Below are positions 12,295 to 23,456 of a stretch of DNA of 64,000 bases, in pieces. This DNA comes from Argentina anserina (taxonomy: Eukaryota; Streptophyta; Magnoliopsida; Rosales; Rosaceae): contig NC_065873.1 of the NCBI RefSeq assembly GCF_933775445.1, positions 25,172,001-25,236,000 on the forward strand. Reading direction: 5' to 3'. The notes below the pieces were generated by a model. It saw only the letters and a list, made by a program, of their open reading frames with translations. It made no database searches and was not told the DNA's origin. A program made the translations under genes and the position numbers. Position 1 is the stretch's first letter. Each line of letters begins with the position of its first letter.

Positions 12295-12671
12295 GCTTAC
12301 TCCTCTTCCTTTAAGACTTTAGCTTCCATAACAAACCTGTCACATTATAAGCAAAGCCGAAATTGAAAAGTGTAGGGTTCGAAAAAAAGAAATATTGACA
12401 GGAATAAGGAACAGAGTTTTAGGCCTGAAATTGCTTCCGAAGCCACTTAAAAACAAATCATATGACATACACCGTTCGATATCCACTACCAGTTTCTCAA
12501 GCTTCATAGTCTTTCTGATCGTAATAGCAGTATAGCACCCTGGCTCAGAAAAATAAGTGTCCTCTGGTTTCCTTAGATCTCAATGGCTTTTATTATATAC
12601 AAGTAAACAACTTTAAAAAATGAGTCCTCTCTTTTTCTCTAGATCTCAATGATAGTGAAATGAATGAGAGT
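12295..12671. other. 5' flank of MSL copy B
   Basis: About 380 bp with no open frame or repeat recognised. It probably includes the leader and promoter of the minus-strand channel gene. Confidence 0.4.
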
Positions 12672-12895
12672 CTAGCTTATTTGCAACTTGCAAGTCAACT
12701 GATATTGGTAAAATATTTTTAGAGAATAATTTAAATTATCTTTGCTTCTTCCTAGCACCATGCCACCATTAAGTACTCTCTTTGTCGGTGGTGGATCCTC
12801 CTTTGGCTTGTTCTTACAGCCAAACGGAAGTTTCATTTTGTGTTTCTTGGCCAGTAAGACTACCAGAGCCAACTCTTGAGAAGCCAAGCTAAGGG

Positions 12896-13382
12896 TGTTG
12901 AGATGTGGCTCAAATTAATGTCATGTTTATTACAAGTGCAATAATGTTTGAATGGAAGAAATTGGCTGTAACAAACACAAGCATGGCAAGAGTTCTCTAT
13001 AAATAGCCATGAAGGTTAGCATTGAAAGATGGTGGAGGAGTATCGGAGTTTTGTGTACTCTTTTGTTTAGGGGGAATTTCATTCTCCATTGAGTGTTGTG
13101 TGAGAGAGTTGTCTTTACCGGGAATTGAGAGTGTGAGTTGATAGAGGTGTACAAGGGTTCAAGGGTTTTTAGTTTAGGTATAAACTTTGAGTGAATCACC
13201 TTGTATTTTGTTCATATTATCCTTGATAGTAAAGAAATATCGGATCACGCCTCGTGGACGTACCTCAAGGAGTGAAGAAACCACGTTAAATCTTGTATCT
13301 TTAAGTGTGTTTGTTTTTCCCTACTATAGTTGTATTCTCGATATCGTATCTTGTTTATCAATCCACTGCGTGAAACCCAACA
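12896..13382 (+). repeat. 5' LTR of the small copia element
   Basis: TG...CA-bounded repeat nearly identical to 15303-15795, with scattered substitutions and small indels. A TATA-like CTCTATAAATAG lies near 12997-13008 and probably marks the LTR promoter; the 3' copy has the matching GCTATAAATAG. Confidence 0.88.
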
Positions 13383-13384
13383 AT

Positions 13385-13396
13385 TGGTATCAGAGC
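13385..13396 (+). promoter_or_regulatory. Primer-binding site (initiator Met tRNA type)
   Basis: TGGTATCAGAGC two bases after the 5' LTR is the standard plant copia priming sequence. Confidence 0.85.
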
Positions 13397-13421
13397 TTGG
13401 GTTTCGACCTAGATATCTGTT

Positions 13422-14476
13422 ATGGCTTCAAGGGTATCAAGGTATGATGTCGATAAATTTGATGGGAAAAATAATTTTAGCATGTGGTAAGTTGAGGTGA
13501 AAGACATTCTAGTCAAGGATGGCCTTTCAGAAGCATTAGATGGCAAACTTCAGGGAATGAAGGACAATGAGTGGATAAGCTTTGATCAACAAGCTTATTC
13601 CACAATCCGGTTGTGCTTAGCGAAAGAAATCAAGCATAATGTCATGACGGAGAAGTCAACCAAAGAGATATGGGAAAAGCTTGAGAAGCTTTATCTAGAA
13701 AAGTCGCTCACAAATCAGATCAATCTCAAGAAGGAGTTTTACAGGTTTACCATGGATGAGAGTACAATTTTGCAAGACCATCTCAATGAATTTAACAGAA
13801 TGCTCTCGGAACTGTTAAATTTAGAGGTGAACATGAGTGAAGAAGATAAAGTCTCAGTTCTTCCAGCATCACTTCCCGCGAAGTTTGATCACTTGGTGAC
13901 AACAATGTTATATGGGAAGCAAAGTATAGTTCTCGACGAAGTTACATCAACACTTCTCGCTAATGAGAATATGAGAAAAACTGTATATGGTATTTACGAG
14001 GACTCTAAAGTGTTTTCAGGTAGGGGAAAGAGAGGAAATCGAGATCAAGGTTGGAAGAACTCTAAATTCTACTCAAGAAATCACAAGAACAAAGAGTGCT
14101 ACTATTGTCATGAAAAAGTTATATCGCGGTGCATTGCCCAAAGTTGAAGAAGAAGAAAGATGGTGGCAGTGAGAAAGATGAAGATTCTCATCAAAGAGTT
14201 TCAGCAACCTTCAGTTCACAATATGATGATTGTGTTATCATGGCAACCTCTCATTATGGTATGTTGTCTAATGATGTTTGTGTCCTTGATTCTGGTTGTT
14301 CCTTTCATGTGTGTTCCAATAGAGATCTTTTCACCTCTTACAAAAAGGTGAAGATATGTACTATTTTTACGGCGGAAAGAAAAGCTTTCAAGGTGGAAGG
14401 AATTGGAGCAGTCAAGATCAAGACACATGATGGGCTGGTGAGAATTCTTGATGATGTTGATATGTTCCTAACTTAA
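13422..14476 (+). pseudogene. Degraded gag and protease of the small copia element
   Basis: The gag frame starts at ATG 13422 (MASRVSRYDVDKFDGKNNF) but has an in-frame TAA at 13488-13490, right after a Met-Trp pair. After that stop it is open to about 14145. It has the copia UBN2-type gag pattern (EIWEKLEKLYLEKSL, VSVLPASLP). A zinc-knuckle start (CYYC) near 14098 loses its frame, then the frame resumes one register over. The aspartic protease motif appears as VLDSGCSFHVCSNRDLF at about 14282-14332. The frame ends at 14474. The product would be capsid-like protein plus protease, but it cannot be made as one chain from this copy. Confidence 0.8.
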
Positions 14477-14661
14477 GGTGGAATCATATATCAGTTAGTG
14501 CACTCGACTCCAAAGGTTACAAGATTGTAACAGAATGTGGAGCTTTGAAGGTCGTGATGGATTCTCTTGTGGTGTTGCGTGGAAATAAGGTAAATAATAT
14601 ATACCTTTTGCAAGGGAGTACAATAACAGGTGGAGCTGCTATGTGGAAGGAAAATTAACAT

Positions 14662-15285
14662 GTGGGTCTTGGAAAGAAGTTGAGCAAGTGTGGCTTGCAA
14701 ATTAGTGAGAAGAATGGCGATCTTATTTTCCAAAAATATTGTGAGGGAGCTACACAATCGAGGGGAAAGAAATCCTCTTTTAGATGGCAACCAAAATTGC
14801 AGCAGTCCTTACAGGGAGGCATACCAATAAGGACATGTGTGACGTTGGCTTGTGGGAATCCTAATGGCGATAAGGTAGCTCATTTCAGTGCCATGAAGGT
14901 GAGTTCGAGGCGAGCAGTTGGTCATGTTGGTGATGCTAAGGGAAGTCAAGAGCGATATATCCTCAATTGTGGTGAGGAGATGACTTTTGTTGATCAACCG
15001 GTGGTTAGTAGGCGGTTGGAGAAGGTTGCTAGTGGTGTTGTCAAACCATGTTTCGAGAAAGACATCGGTAAGTCTTTACAGTTTGACAAAGTTTTTAGTG
15101 ATGACAGACTTGTAGCTGCGCAAAGCATGTTTGATTTGAAGAATTCGGTTCTAGGGGTCAAGTTTGAAGAGAGTTTCAAACTTGATCAAAATTCTTTCTT
15201 GTTAAGGTTTATGTGTATCCTAGGGCGTGGGGATGAACATCTAATTTTAGATGCAGTGACTGAAGTTTCAGGAGGATGTCATTAA
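14662..15285 (+). CDS. Unidentified 207-codon frame in the 3' half of the small copia element
   Basis: The first 40 residues look like a decayed pre-integrase zinc region (GLGKKLSKCGLQISEKNG). The remainder does not match integrase, reverse transcriptase or RNase H. It is uninterrupted up to the stop at 15283-15285, 17 bp before the 3' LTR, in an element whose gag has several lesions. It may be a retained domain, captured host sequence, or simply unselected open sequence. The first ATG is only the nominal start; translation from it is not supported by context. Confidence 0.35.
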   Translation: MGLGKKLSKCGLQISEKNGDLIFQKYCEGATQSRGKKSSFRWQPKLQQSLQGGIPIRTCVTLACGNPNGDKVAHFSAMKVSSRRAVGHVGDAKGSQERYILNCGEEMTFVDQPVVSRRLEKVASGVVKPCFEKDIGKSLQFDKVFSDDRLVAAQSMFDLKNSVLGVKFEESFKLDQNSFLLRFMCILGRGDEHLILDAVTEVSGGCH

Positions 15286-15302
15286 GTTTTCGTCAAGGTA
15301 GA

Positions 15303-15795
15303 TGTTGAGATGTGGCTCAAATTAATGTCATGTTTATTACAAGTGCAGTAATGTTTGAATGGAAAAAATTGGCTGCAACAAACAAGCATGGCAAGAGTTG
15401 GCTATAAATAGCCATGAAGGTTGGCATTGAAAGATGGTGGAGGAGCATCCGAGTTTTGTGTACTCTCTTATTTAGGGGGAATTTCATTCTCCATTGAGTG
15501 TTGTATGAGAGAGTTGTCTTTACCGGAAATTGAGAGTGTGAGTTGAGAGAGGTGTACAAGGGTTCAAGGTTTCAAGGGTTTTTGGTTTAGGTATAAACTT
15601 TGAGTGAAACACCTTGTATTTTGTTCATACTATTCTTGATAGTAAAGAAATATCAGATCACGTCTTGTGAACGTACATCAAGGAGTGAGGGAACCACGTT
15701 AAATCTTGTGTATTTGAGTGTGTTTGTTTTTCCATATTATAGTTGTATTCTCGATATCGTATCTTATTTATCAATCCGCTGAGTGAAATCCAACA
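15303..15795 (+). repeat. 3' LTR of the small copia element
   Basis: Direct repeat of 12896-13382. It is preceded by the purine-rich CAAGGTAGA, which fits a polypurine tract. It is followed by AAGAG, the right target duplication. Confidence 0.88.
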
Positions 15796-15945
15796 AAGAG
15801 ATGGCTCAAATCCAACTACACCTGTGTGAAACGAACCAGCTGCTTCAACGTGCTTCATTCTTTTAGCACAAGTTACTATCATAGCCATCTTTATTGTGTG
15901 CTTAACCATAGGAATCTGCACACTGCCGCCAGAGTTGGTGATCAT

Positions 15946-16705
15946 CTAAGTACGATGCTAACACGCTTTTCGGTGGCTGAGTCTGCATGAACTGCAGACC
16001 CGACACATCTCCAAGGATGGGGCTTGTGTAGATATGTTCGAAACTTGAAATGTGAAGAACACCAGTAGCAAGAAATTAGTTGCGGACCCATGACGGGATA
16101 ACGAGGTTATCCCATATGGTAGGGGTTCCGAGAAAGAGAGCTCGGAGCCCACAAGTCTTATGTTATAGTAGACTCTGTTCTGTTTAATCAACATATCCAA
16201 TTTCCTCTGTTATAAAACAGAGACCTCTGTTTATCAACATGCCCAATTTGCTCTGTTTATGGAACAGAGTCATCTGCTTGCTCTCTCTCCTTTAGTCACT
16301 TTGATAATTGATATGGTTACATGGTCAAACAAATACCTTTAATCACAGATCGTATGTTATGTGTTATATCTAAACTAAATAAAATTTAAGAATCTGGAAG
16401 ATGTATCTTCTTGGATGAGCTAGTGAACAAAATTATAATTATCCAATCACAAGTAAAAAGATCGAGTCTGATGTATGCTCAATTGCCTGTAGAACTACAT
16501 TACAGATTGGACATAGAGCAAGGACGCTTGTTGTCCAGTTATGCCCTGTAATGAAGGTTGGCTTGAAGCTTCTTTATCATCTTTGATATTTACATGTATT
16601 TTTCTTTGACCTGGAAATAGTTGAGGGCACATCTCAAAGCAATTAGACTAGTCCACCCATATTTTAATTACCTTAATGTAGTACAAAACTAAGATTATCA
16701 TCATA
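15946..16705. other. Intergenic, possible gene remnant
   Basis: Short open stretches on the minus strand (16090-15958) may belong with the split frame at 12672-15945, but I could not connect them. The rest is AT-rich without a recognised feature. Confidence 0.3.
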
Positions 16706-18671
16706 CTAATCATTGTAAACTATTCTATTTTGAAGCTTCTTCAGAGTACATGTGATGGTCTCAAAGGATGGTCTGATAGAAGCATCTCCATCCCATGAAA
16801 GGCTAATCAGCTCAATTAGCTCCCCAAGTTGGCCATCACCGTCATCGGGAAGTCTTGGCCTCAGATTCCCCTCAACAACTTGCATTGCTATCTACAATAA
16901 CACGATTCAACGTGGTTTGCACGACAGATTGATTAGTATTGCCGGCAGGAATAGACATAGTCGAAAGTTTTGTTCTGGTTTATTATATGAATTATGAAGA
17001 GTAGTACTAAAAGGTGAGGCTTTTGTTAAACTTCAGTAACTGCCTAACTTGTGAAGGAGTTGTTTTTTAAGTAATACGTACCATAGTAGGACCATAATCT
17101 GTCTCAATGTATGGATAATTTCCGGTAATAATCTCATTCAGTATAATCCCGAAGCTGTAAACGTCACATTTCTCATTGTAAGGCTCGCACTGGATCACCT
17201 CTGGGGCCATATACACATATGTTCCTGCAAGTTTTGAGAGAAGAGAGATGACACAGCCTTAGCTAAAGTATTGTGAGTTTATAATACCAAAATGCACTAC
17301 TGCATAATGTGCAATACACAGGGTAATGGTCTGTTGAAGAGTATATATGTATAGGACCATCGCCTTTACCTGTTTCTCCTGTTAGTGCCATCTCCTCATC
17401 ACACAAGAACCGAGCGTGACCGAAATCGGCAACTCTAATGTGACCAGCATCATCCAAAAATATGTTGCTAGGCTTTAGGTCACGATGAAGAACCTTCGGC
17501 TTTTGTTCATGTAGATACTGCATGGCTAGGGCAATCTCGAGTGCCTTGGCCAGCCTCACCGCAAATGGAGGAAGCTCAATCATCCTCTCTTTTTGCCTAT
17601 TTCCGGGGCCATGCAGCCACTCTTTCAGTGTCGAGCCCAAGAACTCGGTCACCACCCAAGCATAGTTAGGAGGATCAAGGCACGCCCCCATTAGATGAAG
17701 CACGTACGGATGGCGCTGCCTGGATAATGTATCGAGCTCTTGAGCAAAAAATGAGACGCCATTCTCGTTTGATTCAAAGAAGTCAGGTTCTATGCATTTC
17801 ACCGCGACATCGAGTCCATGCCATGTTAATTTGTATATCTGTGCTGTGCTCCCCTGCCCTATCTTCTCATCAAATTCAATCTGCCACGAACATCACCACA
17901 TAGATAATCGTCACACACCAAATGACTACTTATGTTCTCACTATTCTCTCAATAGAACAATAGAAGTTAAGAACAGTTACCTTATCTGGATTTATGTACC
18001 ATCCATTTAGCTTGGCTTGATCAATCAGAGCATCTAGATCCGACGGTTGTTGGTGTTGGTGTTGGTGCTGGTGCAGAGGAGAAGTTGGCAACAGAGGACT
18101 GGCATGACCATTGGCATTGTTAACGAGGCCTGCAGGATCTTTGTTGTGGTGTATAAGGTCCAAAAACCCATTTTCTTGGGCTACTTGGAGACAATACCTC
18201 AAATAATCTTGTGTTCTTTCTAATTTCTTTCTGTACATCATTCGGAGTTCTCTTTCCTTTGCACATTTCTTTTCCAATTCTGCCACCTTCATTTAGGCCC
18301 AAATCCAATGCCCAAAATAGGAAAGCATTTAGTTTATACTAATACTTTATAGCGATGTGAATCATGCATGGTATACATGGCCTCCGGGTTTAGTCTGCAC
18401 CGAAGTATAAGATTTGTTCCAATTTGATCTTAAATGCAAAGGAAGCTAGGTATTTAGTCTGGACTAATGCTTTATACTTAAAATAAAAATCTACCTGCTG
18501 TTCCAACTTGTTGGTAGGCTGGCTCATCGATACAACATTAACCGAGTCTCGACAACAACCGTGCGGCTCCACGGCCGCTGCAGTAGCCACGGTGTAATGA
18601 CTTGGCTCAACTCTCGGAGACGCCTTTGGAGACCCTTTTTTCTTCTGAAACATCCCTTGAATTTTGTTCAT
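16706..18671 (-). CDS. Raf-like (TKL group) serine/threonine protein kinase
   Basis: Five exons can be read: 18671-18495, 18287-17981, 17880-17370, 17224-17082 and 16891-16706. All junctions fit GT-AG rules and keep frame, giving about 440 aa. The N-terminus is short and polar. Exon 2 opens with a charged coiled-coil-like helix ([20 protein letters not shown]), then a His/Gln run. The kinase domain fills exons 3-5: glycine loop [12 protein letters not shown], the lysine in VAVKCIE, catalytic HRDLKPSN, metal-binding DFG in VADFGHAR, and APEVI. All catalytic residues are present, so it should be active and cytosolic (no signal peptide or membrane segment). The helix plus kinase layout occurs in a plant Raf-like clade sometimes annotated as 'light-sensor protein kinase', a name that does not imply photoreception. 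The substrate is unknown. Confidence 0.88.
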
Positions 18672-18736
18672 TCAATTCTATTAATTTTTTTTTGCACCCT
18701 GAGTTGTCTATGCTAAGAACTAATGTTGAGGATGCG

Positions 18737-18763
<27 letters not shown>
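18737..18763. repeat. (GA)n microsatellite in the kinase 5' flank
   Basis: Uninterrupted 27-bp GA run about 65 bp upstream of the kinase start codon, probably in its 5' untranslated region. It would read as CT repeats on the transcript strand. Confidence 0.9.
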
Positions 18764-18767
<4 letters not shown>

Positions 18768-21091
18768 AGAACGGTGTAATGGTGCTTAAATAGGCCCCTC
18801 CCAATTTTTGTTGTTGAACTGTTGAACTGTTGATGCAAATGAGAAGGACAAAATGGGGCGGAAACTGTGAAGTGCCAACCCCTCTCTATTGGTCACGATA
18901 GTGGAGATATATTTACTCGTATGTTTTTTTATGCTTAGCTTATCTGCCAGGGCGGTTAGCCTATGACTAGATCATAGATATGGATATGACCACTTGGGTA
19001 GATGGGCGATATTTACTAAGAGGGAAGTCATAGGGTTCAAACTGAACCACCATCCGTCCATCGATCACTAATGTATGCCACAAAACGAAACAATTTACAG
19101 TGAGATTTCTTGATCGAATATATTTACAGTACGTGAGGTACGTTAGGTGTGGTCAAAATCACAATAACATGCGTATGAAACAAAAGAAAAGGTTAATTGA
19201 AGAACAGAAAAGAGAGATGGGATCAGGTCCATGCTCGTGAGAACTAAATCCCAAAGAAAGGTCTAACTAGCTTTTCGAAATTCCGATTCTAATTGTGAAT
19301 TTTGAAGGAGATTTACATATGTTTGTGAAATTTGAACCCGTAACTTGAATGATACTAGTTAAATTTCAAAACATATCAACTTATGGCGATAACTGTGTTC
19401 AATTAATCTTTATTACGGTTAAACTGATCATCACAGCATTCATTTCTTATACGCCGGTTAGGAAAAAACAAACAAGGGAAAAGAAGAAGAAGAAGAAGAT
19501 AGTCACAGAATGCATGGGTTAGAGTCTAACTACGTACTGGACGACATCACTTGATCAAGTTTAAAGTATTAGAAGACTTAACACAGAGAACTGAGAGAAG
19601 CTATATATATAGAAAACCAACGCGCTTGATATTCATATATCAGTATAACTCAGGTTAGAATGACTTCCCATGTTCAAAAGACTCATAAAACATCATAAAT
19701 GTGGAGTACGTGCTGGATGCAACTAAAAATGGTCCTGAGATATTTAGACCTCTCACACTCACAGCTCACTTTTGTAGAAGAAAGGAAATGCTGCTAATCA
19801 ATTCCCCTCGGGATCGGATCGACAATCAGACACTGAGCTGCTGCTTTGGGACTTCGTCTCTTTACTCTTCTCGATCACTTTCTTTTCATAGACCAACACT
19901 ATCCGACTAAAAGTGGAAGCAAACCCTAGCCTAGCTCGATCCCTGTGGACTGTGAGACTCTCTGAGTGAGTGGACCATTCAACTCTTATTGAGCTCACCT
20001 TCAGGGAGCAACAGCAGCATCTGTGCTCAACCTGACCCTCCTCGATCGACTTTTGCTCGACCACTTTTCCACACGGTTTCTTAAGCAAATACTTATTCGC
20101 ATATAATTTGAATAATGCATGCAAAATATAACTGGGTTGGTGTATAGATAATTACAACAATTATGGAAATATATAAAGATCTGTGAATGATGAATCTGGT
20201 ATGAAGAACTTCTATTATTAAACCAGGTTCTCACATGCATTTTGGTGGGTGATCTTGCTGTTTTCCCTAGCTAACAACAAGCAGTATAAATTGTCTTTGT
20301 TAAGGAATTGGTTGGGGTTTTGTTTTTTATGATAGAAGCCCTTGGTTTGCATAGACTTGAATCGAAGAAGAACTAAGTCAAATGAGTTTTCTTGAGGCTA
20401 GGGGCACAGTAAATCTGTGATGAAGAACATGGAAGGTGTAGCTAAATCCGATCCCCTACTTTCATTATTCAATAATCACTACTTCAATGACCTCAACAGG
20501 TTATGTTACGTCCGTTGGAGTCTGGCATTTACAATGAAGAAAGCCGATACAGTAATTTAATTATAACAGGCAATATTTCAACATATGACAATGCACCCAG
20601 AAGAGTTAAATTCTTTCTCTGTAGCCTGTAGGAGAAGAAATATGAATGCATGTATTGGAACTTCCATGAATGCTTTTGCCTGGTTAGTGATTACTGACCT
20701 AGCTAGCTTTGTTAGGACATGGAAAGAATTAAAGCAGAAAAAATGGGCAACTGGGTTGAAGCTAGCCATGAAGGGAAAATAATTGATATGATTAGGAACT
20801 GGTACACACAACCCTACAAGCCTGGGACACATTAGGAGGGATGGTCCTGGAAACATTTTCAGGCTAATGAATTTCAGCTATATCTAACCTAGGTTGTGCC
20901 TTTTCTCAATTCAATTCTATCAATTTTCCTTCTACCATACACAAACATTATTCTTCTCATCACTGCAGGCAACTTAATTCCCTCACCCACTACTCTATAG
21001 AATCTAGCTATCTGCCTATCATAAATTGATTAAGCAAACTAAAATAAAAGGGAAATTATTCTAATGAACTCAGACTTAACTTTGATTAGCT
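18764..21091. other. Intergenic, no supported gene
   Basis: About 2.3 kb. A 107-codon minus-strand frame ending at 19798 has an ATG near 20122 and a CCCC cluster, but no recognisable domain and no clear neighbours. Other frames are short and overlap on both strands. A GAA/AAG run lies near 19484-19498. Confidence 0.35.
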
Positions 21092-22119
21092 TGGCGGATC
21101 CATGATTGAAATGTCACCTGGGCTAATTTTAAGGGTGGACATAGGATTTTATGAAGTGAACTACAACTTTGGCCAAAGGCCAAAAAAAAAAAATTTCAAG
21201 TTTACAACATAGAGTGTATGAAGTTCATATAATTAAAGGTCAATTAAACTTAAATATTCCTACAATTCCCTAATTCCCTATAATCTTAAGTTCTTAACTA
21301 ACAAACAAACATAAATAGGCAGATACTCAATCTCTCATTCGACCATTCTCTAACATACCACCAAATTTCCAATAATTCTAAATCGATAGTTTAACTAACA
21401 CACTCATATACCTACACTAATTCCTTACAATCTTAACAAACTCAAATAAGCAAATAAAATACTCAATCTCTAATCATAATCTTATTCATCCATTTGTAAG
21501 ACAGTAACAAGACTAATATACTAACACCCAATTTCATATAATCATATTCTAAATTTCCAATAAGATCTGTTTAACCAACAAAGTAAAAAAAACCCATATA
21601 CCCACTAAATTTCAGTATCTAATCATTTAATAATCAGTATATAATTATTTTAATCAGTATCCGATTCAATTTTAAAAAAAAACTTAGAGGAGAATTGGAA
21701 AATAACTAAACATGTCGTTCTACAGTAGAACGGTAGAAGTGTAGATGAGAGCAGAGAGAACTTCGGGCGGTCAGTCCTTCGGCAACGCGGCGTCAGGGAG
21801 TGGTGGTGACGGGCTTCAATGATTTAAAAGAAAAGTAGTCGAGTAGAGGGAATAGCTGAAGAACAGAAGAAAGACGTATAAGAGAGAGTGAGAGAGACTT
21901 CGTCCGATCGATTGGTTTATTTCTTTTTTTTAATAGAATCGTGGTGGTGACGGGTTTCAATGATTTAAAATAAAAGTAGTCGAGTAGAGGGAAGAGTTGA
22001 AGAACATAAGAAATACGTCTGTGAGAGACTTCGTACAATCGATTGGTTTAATTTTTTTTAATAGAGGGTTAGATTTTTTTTCTGGACTAAAATCTCACTT
22101 GGGCTGGATCCGCCCCTGC
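21092..22119. mobile_element. Candidate non-autonomous DNA transposon
   Basis: The left end (GGCGGATCCATG near 21093) and the right end (GGCTGGATCCGCCCCTG, 22102-22118) share an inverted GGCGGATCCA core. Both are followed inward by CACCTGGGCT / CACTTGGGCT-type sequence. GGGGCGGATCCAG ends are common in plant DNA elements. No clear target duplication was found and no transposase frame is present, so the boundaries are approximate. Confidence 0.35.
21800..22072. repeat. Tandem duplication, period 141 bp
   Basis: TGGTGGTGACGGG followed by the TTCAATGATTTAAAA block starts at 21801 and again at 21942. The similarity continues through GTAGTCGAGTAGAGGGAA and a GATTGGTTTA block in both units, with small indels in the second. 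Confidence 0.8.
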
Positions 22120-23170
22120 TTGTTAATCTTATTTTGGCCTTTTAATTTTGATAAATTGCAAGCCCTTGTTGGACTCATATATATCCACAGTTTAATTACA
22201 CAAATATCTCAACTGCTGAAAAATATTAACGATTCGACTAATCCAATCGTCTAACCGCCAGACTCAAAATCTTCTTCCCTCGAAAATTAAGAAAGCTTAT
22301 AGTAGTTGATAAACTGGTGTTGTTGAATAAATTACAGACAACAGCCGCGCGCCTAAATCAAATAATTGAGTTGAGTTTGGGGCTTGTTTTTTAGTTGTTA
22401 ATTAACTATATATAAGTGATGCTTATTTTGACTAGAGATAGAAAGAGATTCTTCTTTGTAAGTGGACCTCAATCTCACCCATTTATTTGCATTTTCAGAA
22501 TGAGAATTTGAGACCAATATGCAGCTTCTATCTGCATGCTCGTCACGTACTAATTGAAATCTTAATATTTATAATTGGCTAGGTCATGACTTATTAGGTC
22601 TACTAAGTAACAATGAATAGCCCACTATCTTGCATGCTCTTAGGGATTTGATTCCAATCTCGATGCTCTAATTTTGTTTAAGTTCGATCGTGTTCTTATT
22701 TCTTGATTTAGTTGCTTCTGCAATCATCATGCAAGATTCGTTTCTAGCTAGTAATCACAACTTCACCCATCTTTTCATTCTTAATGCATTATACAATTTA
22801 GTTTCGTTTAGTTACACATCAAGTTTCTACGGCTCCGCAACAAAAGTGGCGTTGAGCTTGGGAGAACTTTTGTTCGTGAATGTAGAATAACATGCACCCC
22901 TAGCTAGGAAGCATTTCAAATATACAATAAACATATACAGGCATATAAATTAGAATACTAGGCATAAACTTTCCTGTATGTTAAGCTGCACAAGTTCGAT
23001 TTCAGATGATCTCCTCATATTCATCATATGTTAGAATACTACAAGAATTATTTCGTTACTGAACTAGCATGTTATACGTATATCGTATTATTTTTTATTA
23101 ATATTTGATTTCTCTCTTTTATTTTCGGTCCCGAGACTCACATTTCTAGTTCATTCTTGAATGACTTCCG
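22120..23170. other. Non-coding, no gene seen
   Basis: About 1 kb of AT-rich DNA. The 66-codon frame at 22690-22887 shows no family resemblance. Nothing else was recognised up to the SINE target duplication. Confidence 0.4.
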
Positions 23171-23186
23171 TTTTGGTAGATGGAGA

Positions 23187-23440
23187 TTTTTTTTGACACC
23201 CTCTTAAGCCAATTTTTAGCACCTTCGTATTATCAACAAAGGTTTCCCCACAGACCTTTGGCTGTGGGACTACTCCTCTGCCGGGACCCCGTCTGGCTGA
23301 AGGGGCATTGCAATCCTCCCCCAGCCACCTTCGCGGATATAGTAGCATCAATGTTCCCCGGCATTCGAACTGTTTGTCATGCCAGAAGATACCCAAGATA
23401 GAGGCCCCACTAATTCCAATACACCACTTGCCGGTGGTTT
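23187..23440 (-). mobile_element. tRNA-derived SINE
   Basis: A 254-bp body is flanked by a perfect 16-bp direct repeat TTTTGGTAGATGGAGA (23171-23186 and 23441-23456), the target duplication expected of LINE-driven insertion. Read on the minus strand, the 5' part has an internal pol III A box TGGTGTATTGG (23416-23426), an exact match to TRGYNNANNGG. It also has a near-consensus B box GTTCGAATG (23362-23370), about 46 bases further on. The 3' end has a short A tail (T run at 23187-23194 on the plus strand). The 105-codon minus-strand frame over this segment is an accident of the SINE sequence. Confidence 0.88.
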
Positions 23441-23456
23441 TTTTGGTAGATGGAGA

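Larger units (their letters stand above)
12896..15795 (+). mobile_element. Non-autonomous Ty1/copia-type LTR retrotransposon
   Basis: Direct repeats of 487 and 493 bp (12896-13382, 15303-15795) begin TGTTGAGATG and end CCAACA. A primer-binding site TGGTATCAGAGC (13385-13396), typical of initiator Met tRNA priming, follows the left repeat by two bases. Flanks are AAGGG and AAGAG, a 5-bp target duplication with one mismatch. The interior is about 1.9 kb: a degraded gag, a protease fragment and the start of a pre-integrase region. No integrase, reverse transcriptase or RNase H motif is visible. A separate 207-codon frame fills the 3' part. The element could move only with help from a relative. 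Confidence 0.88.
12672..15945 (-). pseudogene. Small unidentified reading frame split by a copia element
   Basis: On the minus strand an open frame starts with ATG at 15945 and runs 50 codons to the element's edge at 15796 (ending FEPSL). On the far side of the element, from 12890, the sequence continues in the same frame (SLASQELALVVLLAKKHKMK) to a stop at 12672-12674. Without the element and one copy of the 5-bp duplication the frame is about 122 codons, basic and Lys-rich (KNKPKEDPPPTKR). I recognise no domain. A possible acceptor-like TTTCACACAG lies just before GFEPS, so it may instead be two exon pieces. The in-frame continuation could be chance, since only 122 codons are involved. Confidence 0.4.
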
